A stretch of DNA of 64,000 nt, from assembly GCA_039654915.1 (NCBI GenBank), contig CM077599.1, positions 78,956,001-79,020,000 on the forward strand. Reading direction: 5' to 3'. Position 1 is the first letter of the stretch, and each line of letters opens with the position of its first letter. Made by a program: the position numbers and the translations under genes. Source of the stretch: Aquilaria yunnanensis. Its lineage: Eukaryota; Streptophyta; Magnoliopsida; Malvales; Thymelaeaceae. Positions 57,425-64,000 of the stretch are shown here, one piece after another. Below the pieces are notes generated by a model. That model did no database searches. It was not told the origin of the DNA and saw nothing but the letters and a program-made list of their open reading frames with translations.

Positions 57425-58995
57425 TGGCCGATTGTCGAAACTGTCAAAAATAATTTTGGTATCCCTAACAACTTAGAATAAATAAATTTGTAGTCTAACA
57501 GTGAAAACCCAGGTCGAATCCCAAGAGAAATTTCTTTAACCAAAAGCTTCATGTTAGAAAACTGAAATAAAAAATTGGGGGGTTTTCTTGAAACAAATGC
57601 TGAAATAAATTAACTATAGAATTAAAATGAAATTAACTAATACTAAAAATTTTCAGTTCAGGGTTGATTATCCATTTCAATCACGTAGTTGATCATCGAA
57701 GAAAAGTGTTTCTTCAATCCAAGCAAATAAACATGAGTCTTTTTAAAACTAAAAAGAATCCAAGGAATTCAGCAGTAAAATTAACTAGAAAAAGCTTCAG
57801 ATTAATTTCTTAATTTTGAGTAACAAGATATTGAAAAGCAATTTCTAATAAACCCGAAATTAGCATTAAGAACAATGAACAAAATTTTATTCCAGACAAT
57901 AATCCAAAAGCTTGAAAAATTTAACCTATCTTACTTCTCTGTATAAACTAACCAGAAATAAAAATAATCTCCAATCAATTCACTTACTTCTAATTGAATT
58001 CTTCATCTAAGGCGTTAAAAGAAAATGAAGCAGATTTGCAATTGTATAACCAATTCAATAAGCGAGAACAGGAAAATTAATCGCAATAAATCTGAATAAC
58101 AAAGAAGTAAATACTTGAATTTAAAGAGAATTTAAGCAAGTAAAATCAATCCTCATAATAGGTGTTGGCGATAGAAATCATCCTTAGAACTGAATCAGAA
58201 AATTACACACTCATGATTGGAAGAAAAAACAAAAGAATGATAATTGAAAAAACAACTAAAATTCCGAAAAAAGGAAAGATGAAGAGAGGAGTAGCTCGCG
58301 GCAGCCACTTCTTAAAAACCTAAAAAGATTGCCTAGTGTGCTAAATACCCAAAATTTCCCTAAAATTTTTATATTATTACAAAATTACCCCACACAAATA
58401 AAAAGATTTAAAATAACTAAAAGGTTTCAAAGCTGTCACCAAGTAATACTCCATGACATCAGCAGCAACTTCAAGCTGAAATTCGACCTTGATGCAGTCA
58501 CTATTTCTCAAAATACAAAGCATGAAAGTTGTAGAGCTCTTTCTTATCTTCGAAACGACACCTGAATCGAATATAACGGATATCTACAGCCAAAGATATG
58601 CCCAAAATACCACAATTACTTTTCAGCCAGTGATGACCCGCAAATTGCGACTTTGAAGCTGAATTGGACCCTCTTAACGTGCAAGCTGGGTTTCATGGTC
58701 TACATGTTAATTGTAGCTCCAGATGTTAGCTTTGCAATGAATCAAGAATCACTTCATTCTGATCTTTGTAGCTGAATATATGATTTTTCTACTAGAACAT
58801 CACCAATCTATCAGAATACTGAAAGAACACAGTCAAATTAAAATTGTAAAATGACAAATTAAATCCACTCTTAATCAATTGAGTCCAGATATATTCTAAG
58901 CTACAAAACATACTCAAAATATATTGTTAAGGTTCAAAACATATTAAAACATACTAAATATGAGAGAAATAAATATAATAAATATAAGCTTATCA
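57425..58995 (-). repeat. 3' LTR of the Athila-like element
   Basis: ~1,571 bases, TG...CA, collinear with 62,930-64,000 over the part visible. There are many substitutions and small indels, e.g. ~14 extra bases near 57,755 relative to the other LTR. No gene; small open stretches are not conserved between the LTRs. Confidence 0.85.
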
Positions 58996-60329
58996 AATTC
59001 CCCCATACTTAGCTTTCGCTCGTCCCCGGGCAAAACTCAAAATAGAAACATACTTTTGAGCAGAACAGAGTAAGATAATTTCAAATCCAAGTGTCTTGAA
59101 AAACTTAACAAGATGAATTAAGTACGCAATCTACTCGACAATAGCAACTCAAAACTAAATAAGTCATTGAAAACAATTTCTTCTCAAGCTAGAACAATCA
59201 CCATTGAAAATCTGCGAAAAACATCAAATTTTTGTATGAATTAAAGAGAACAAACCAGGTAGATAAGAACTCAAAAAGCACCACCGGTCTTACCACAAAC
59301 CCATGGAAAATAAGAAATCAGTTGAGAATTTACTTTTGTTTTTATTTGACTTGATTTTTTTCACTTTTTTTATTTTTTATTTTTTCTTGTGTTCCGCCGT
59401 TTAGCGAGTGTATAATAGGGGCTCTATCATACCAAAGCTACTAACTCGACACAACTCCAAAGCGATCTTTGACAATACTCATGTTCCTAATACCTTTTCG
59501 AGCAGTGATTGATTCTTGCCTTAGGAGAAAACTTCAACCTACTTCAATACATAAAAACAGCGGAGTAGCAATTTTTTATTTATTAGAACACAACAATTTC
59601 AACCTTTTTTTCCTTTTTTTTTCTTCTCAAGTGGTTCAAATCATCCATCAACCGAACAAACCATATGTTCAACTTAATAAGCTCATAATCTAACAAGGTT
59701 TAAATCAATGTATCAAATACACAAATTTGATGAAAAACTCAGCTTCTCAAGATAACCATCAACTAGCTTGATCAAAAATTGTAAAAATAATTTAAAAGTA
59801 AAATTTGAGAGTTGCATAAAGACTAATAAATTACTAACTCAACATTCAAGTTAAGCATTTAAGAACCAAAAAGGTGAAATCATCTTAACAATTCAGATCG
59901 ATGCTCAAAAGTATGAATAAAAAAAATTTAATTCAAAAATTTTGAAAATCAAGAAAATTAGGGACCAAGCTACCCACTCCCTTACACTTAAATCAAATAT
60001 TGTCCTCAATGTTCACAATAAAAGCACAGCTGAGGAAAAGTAAAGGTATCGCCCTGAGAGGTGATTTCACAATTATTCGCAGCCCAGAATTTGACTTCAG
60101 CTTGTTGCCCTATATGGTTTGGTTCATCTCCAGCCTGAAAAAGATATTGCCTGACCAAAAAAATCAGTTGTGAGAATAAAGAAACCTAAAAAATAAAAGC
60201 TGGAAAATAAAAATAAAAATAAAAGAAAGAAAAAAAAAATCCTAATTGTTTGTGGCACAAAACCACGCTTGGGTTGCCTCCCAAAAGCGCCTTTATTTAT
60301 TGTCTTTGGCTAGACAACCTCTTCCTGCA
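58996..60329 (-). other. 3' non-coding interior of the Athila-like element
   Basis: From the purine tract to the integrase remnant. It has no conserved open frame; A-rich with poly(T) runs near 59,340-59,390. Athila-type elements usually carry a long region here after pol. Confidence 0.5.
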
Positions 60330-60569
60330 TCAACCAGGGTGCTTTGAGAATCCATCATGAAAATGCTTCAGCTTATGCATCTCAGTGTTGAACACTTTAT
60401 CCGTTTTTAAACTTTTAAGCTCGACTGCACCATGAGTAGAAATATCAGTAATAACAAATGGTCCAATCCAATTAAGCTCAAACTTAGTAGATAACTCTTT
60501 CCATCTTTTTCTGTGTTTGCGAAACACCTTTTGTCCAACCATAAATGACATCTCATGTTCTTGGTGCAA
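60330..60569 (-). pseudogene. C-terminal end of Athila-like integrase
   Basis: 79 residues: VGQKVF, then ELNWIGPFVITDI, then GAVELKSLKTDKVF and LKHFHDGF. This is the SH3-like C-terminal end found after the integrase core in Athila-type pol. The catalytic core is absent. Only ~70 bases separate it from the protease frame, whereas several kilobases of reverse transcriptase, RNase H and integrase should lie between. Confidence 0.75.
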
Positions 60570-60638
60570 CTTGACATTTTCTTTCTTAGCTTTTTGTGCT
60601 AACTTTGTTTGGTTTTCAAACTTTGTTCCTGATTCATT

Positions 60639-61413
60639 CTACATCAAAGTATCAATTTTTTCAACAAAAGAAACATAATTATCCTTGTCAGTTTCCTTCA
60701 ATGTGTTAAAAATATTGAACTGTGCAATTTTTCCATCAAATTCCATTGTGAGAGTGTCAGTATCCACATCAATCTTGGTCTTGGATATCTTTAAAAATGG
60801 TCTTCCTAACAAAATAGGAGCAATTAGGTTATCATTCTCCATATCAAGCACATAAAAATCAGCATGAAAAATAAAATCATTTACTTGCACAAAAACATCC
60901 TCAACTATGCCCCTAGGATAGGCATTGGATTTATCAGCTAATTGCATCACAACACCAGTTTCATTCAAAGGTCCAAGTTTCAAAGAAGTATATATTGAAT
61001 ATGGCATGACATTCATTGAGGCTCCCAAATCTAACATAGCTTTTTCCACATTAAAATTGCCTATTACACATGGTATAGTTTCTTTGGATTATTGCTGACA
61101 CATTCTTCTTAACTTTGATTGTCTCATCAACCTTCAGCTTTTTTTTATTGGTGCATAACTCCTTTAGAAACTTGGCATACGCCAGCACCTGTTTGATTGC
61201 ATCCAGCAAGAGTATGTTGATTTCTACCTTTCTAAGAGTTTCAAGAATTTCCTGCTCGGTCTCCTCTTTCTTTGATTTAGCCAACCTGCCAGGAAAATGA
61301 GGTGGGATTAGAATTTTTGATTTTGGAAAAATTGGCTTGGTGCTTACCTCCTCAGTTTGTGCATCAGAAGTTAATGGTTTTAGGCTATCTTGTTCCTTTT
61401 TAAGTGCTGCCAT
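60639..61413 (-). pseudogene. Athila-like protease region
   Basis: Two adjacent open pieces. 61,413-61,051 contains the linker PPHFPGRLAKSKKEE and LLDAIKQVLAYAKFLKELC. 61,049-60,639 holds the aspartic protease with LDLGASMNVMP (active-site LDxGAS) and LIAPILLGRPFLK. A small shift or stop at about 61,050 separates them. By family the protease would cut the Gag-Pol polyprotein; it is probably no longer made as one product here. Confidence 0.75.
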
Positions 61414-61486
61414 TTTTTATGTGGTGGTTTGCACCTTTTTTCCACTTTGAAAGGTCACGACATTAACATGCTCTCTTGAGTTGATT

Positions 61487-62824
61487 TTAGCTTGAGATGA
61501 CAGCCTCCCCCTTTTCAGCTTCAATTTTATTCAATGATGCTGCCAGTTGTGAAATTTGGTTCCCCAAGTCTTTAATGCTAGCCCTTGTTTCCTGTTGAAA
61601 CATTGGAGTGTTAGTGGCTAAAGCTTTCACAATATCTTCTAAAGCCATACATAAATTTGGTGCTTGGTTCTGTGGTGGAGGAGCTGATTTGTTGTAACCG
61701 GCAGATGGATACGGTGATTGATTGTTTGGCTGCCCATATCTCAGATTCAGGTGATCTCTCCAACCAGGGTTGTATTGATTGGCATAGGGGTCATGCCTTA
61801 TTGGTTGGTTAACAAACCCGCTTACCACATTCACTTGTGGTGTTGTATCCTCTTGCAGCTGTGGGCACGAGTCAGTAAAGTGTCCTTGAGTAGAGCAAAT
61901 GCCACAAACTCTAAAATTTTGGACATGTCCCAAGGCAACTTGTTTAACAAGAGAGGTTAGTTCAGGAAGTTGAGCTTCAACACTCGAAATTCCTACCTTA
62001 TTTACCTTCTTCGGTACTTGGTCTACCCGTGCCCCAAACTGTTGCGAGTTGGTTGCCATTTTAGAAATTAGGTCTTTTGCTTATTCGGGTGTCTTTTCTA
62101 CAAGTGTTCCTCCACTTGCAGCATCCAACATACATCGATCCATGAACAGTAGCCCTTCGTAAAAATATTGCAACAACAATTGATTAGAAATCTGGTCATG
62201 TGGGTAGCTCACACACAGCTGGTTGAATCTCTCCCAGTACTCATAAAGACTTTCTTCGTTGTACTGCCGAATCCCACTGATTTCCTTCCTAATCGTTCCA
62301 GCCCTTGAAGCTGGAAAAAACTTTTCCAAATATTTTCTCTTAAGGTCATTCCAAGTTCTGATTGAACCGGAGGAAAGGTAGTACAGCCAGTGTTTTGCCT
62401 TGTCCGCTAAAGAGAATGGGAAAAATCTCAGTTTAATCTATTCCTCTATAACTCCTTGTGGTTTCATAGTCGAGCAGACTACATGAAATTCTTTTAAGTG
62501 TTTGTGGGGGTCCTCGCCTGCAAAACCACGAAAAGTAGGCAATAAATGAATTAATCCAAATTTTAATTCAAATGCTACCTCAATATCAGGAAAAACGATG
62601 CACAAGGGTTGTTGGACAATGTCGGGAGTTGCTAACTCCCTTAGTGTTCTTTGTGCCGCCATCTCTACAATAACAACTGCTTCTTCTTCGCTTTCAGATT
62701 CACTGTTCACAGATGTTGAAGCTGTAAAATTGATTGTTTGCCTATATACTTTCCTTTTTGCTTTTGCTGTCTTCTCGATCTCCGGATCAAACACTAGTTC
62801 ACCTATACGAGAAGACCTTGGCAT
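61487..62824 (-). pseudogene. Athila-like gag, broken into pieces
   Basis: The first part (62,824-62,438) has a variable serine/glutamate-rich head, then LIHLLPTFRGFAGEDPHKHL. After an interruption (62,437-62,330), 62,329-62,081 continues with FFPASRAGTIRKEI and LYEYWERFNQLC. 62,059-61,487 contains a zinc knuckle CGICSTQGHFTDSC (C-x2-C-x4-H-x4-C). These are the capsid and nucleocapsid parts of Athila-type gag. At least two stops/frame changes divide it, so no full Gag is expected. Confidence 0.8.
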
Positions 62825-62905
62825 AAGTCAGTTTACTGAGAAATAAAGAAAGAAAAAAAAAGAAATAAATAAATAAAAAGAAAACTTTAATAGAAAAAGA
62901 AATCT

Positions 62906-62923
62906 CCCCGGCAACGGCGCCAA
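62906..62923 (-). other. tRNA-Asp primer-binding site
   Basis: On the reverse strand TGGCGCCGTTGCCGGGGA, six bases after the 5' LTR end (…GGCCA). This 18-base match to the 3' end of tRNA-Asp is the usual primer site of Athila-type retrotransposons and fixes orientation and LTR edge. Confidence 0.88.
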
Positions 62924-62929
62924 ATTTTT

Positions 62930-64000
62930 GGCCGGTCGTCGAAACCGCAAAAAATAATTCTGATATCCCTAACAACTTAGAATAAATAAATTTGTAGTCT
63001 AGCAATGAAAACCAGGTCGAATCCCAAGAGAAATTTCTTTAACAAAAAACTTCCCGTCAGAAAACTGAAATAAAAGATTGAGGGGTTTTCTTGAAACGAA
63101 TACTGAAATAAATTAACTGTAGAATTAAAATGAAATTAACTAATACTAAAAATGTTCAGTTTAGGGTTGATTATCCATTTCAATTACGCAGTTGATCATT
63201 GAAGAAAAGTGCTTCTTCAATCCAAGCAAATAAACAGGACTCTTTTTAAAGCTAATTCAGCAGTAAAATTAACCAGAAAAAGCTTCAGATTAATTTCTTA
63301 ATTTTGAGTAACAAGATATTGAAAAGAAATTTCTAATAAACCCAAAATTAGCATTAAGATCAATGAACAAAAAATTATTCCAGGCAATAATCTAAAAGCT
63401 TGAAAAATTTAACTTGTCTTACTTCTCTGTATGAACTAACCAGAAATAAAAATAATTTCCAATCAATTCACTTGCTTCTAATTGAATTTTTCACCTAAAC
63501 GGCTAAAAGAAAATCAAGCAGATTTGCAATTGCATAACCAATTCAACAAGCGAGAACAGGAAAATTAATTGTAATAAATCTGAACAATAAAGAAGTAAAT
63601 ACTTGAATTTAAAGAGAATTTAACCAATAAAAATCAATCCTCACAACCGGTGTTGGTGATGGAAATCGCCCCTAGAACTAAATCAGAAAATTACTCACTC
63701 ATGATTGGAAGAAAAACAAAGAAGAATGATAATCGAAAAAAAACTAAAATTCTGAAAAAAAGAAAGATGAAGAGAGAAGCAGCTTACGGCAGCCACTTCT
63801 TAAAAACCTAAAAAGATTACCTAGTGTGCTAAATGACCAAAATTTTCCTAAAATTTCTATATTATTACAAAATTACCCCACACAAATAAAAAGATTCAAA
63901 ATAACTAAAAGGTTTCAAAGCTGTCACCAAGCAATACTCCATGACATCAGCAGCAACTTCAAGTTGATATTCGACCTTGATGTAGTCACTATTTCTCAAA
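62930..64000 (-). repeat. 5' LTR of the Athila-like element (cut by window end)
   Basis: The first ~1,071 bases of a ~1.57-kb LTR, collinear with 57,425-58,500. Begins TGGCCGGTCGTCG. The rest lies beyond the window. Confidence 0.85.

Larger units (their letters stand above)
57425..64000 (-). mobile_element. Athila-like Ty3/gypsy element, internally deleted, runs off window
   Basis: The element is read on the reverse strand. Its 3' LTR is 57,425-58,995 and the 5' LTR starts at 62,930 and continues past the window end. The primer site TGGCGCCGTTGCCGGGGA (reverse of 62,906-62,923) matches tRNA-Asp, as in Athila-type elements. A purine tract ATGGGGGAATTT (reverse of 58,996-59,006) precedes the 3' LTR. 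The ~3.9-kb interior keeps gag, protease and only the end of integrase. TSD cannot be checked because the right flank is outside. Confidence 0.85.

Overview
The window is nuclear DNA of a flowering plant, most likely a eudicot. The support for this is: a spliced gene with GT/AG introns of several hundred bases, F-box/F-box-associated (FBA) genes of the type that expands in plants, AT-rich intergenic DNA, and plant transposon families (Mutator-like, PIF/Harbinger, hAT, Stowaway-type MITEs, Ty3/gypsy chromovirus, Athila-like) plus a pararetrovirus-like remnant. The species cannot be named from the sequence.

Layout. (1) 1-7 kb is transposon-derived. It holds a decayed plant-mobile-domain-like fragment, nested inverted repeats, and a 2.5-kb terminal-inverted-repeat element carrying about six copies of a ~318-bp tandem repeat. 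(2) 7.37-9.81 kb is the only clearly single-copy gene, a four-exon OTU-family cysteine protease on the + strand (342 aa). (3) 11.4-55.85 kb is a degenerate tandem array of F-box genes, all on the - strand. From low to high coordinate these are a remnant (11.4 kb), A (intact, 363 aa), B (lost its F-box end), C (one premature stop), D (two frameshifts and a C-terminal deletion), E (intact, 379 aa) and F (broken by a hAT element). Each repeat unit also carries a conserved 3'-UTR module, and from C onward an upstream block X (degenerate ~20-bp motif) and a short GC-rich block Y. Between units lie further shared insertions, W and Z, which have Mutator-like features.

Because the units are paralogous, one copy often shows the empty site of an insertion in another. 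This fixes the borders and target-site duplications (TSDs) of two Mutator-like elements (21.27-22.29 kb, 22.72-24.26 kb), three hAT elements (37.5, 39.1, 54.4 kb), one MITE (38.4 kb), one Stowaway-like element (25.6 kb), a PIF/Harbinger element (40.99-46.01 kb) and a Ty3/gypsy chromovirus (48.69-53.79 kb). The PIF/Harbinger element still encodes a spliced DDE transposase and its Myb/SANT partner.

(4) 55.85-64 kb: past the last F-box copy lies a pararetrovirus-like remnant with a tRNA-Met primer site and a movement-protein-like reading frame with three stops. It is cut at 57,425 by an Athila-like retroelement on the - strand, which has LTRs of ~1.57 kb and a tRNA-Asp primer site. That element retains gag and protease but has lost reverse transcriptase, RNase H and most of integrase; its outer LTR runs off the window.

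Working together: only the OTU gene, F-box A, F-box E and the two PIF genes look able to make full proteins. The array reads as a birth-and-death F-box cluster, likely SCF ubiquitin-ligase substrate adaptors, repeatedly hit by transposons. No CRISPR, rRNA, tRNA or operon features were seen.
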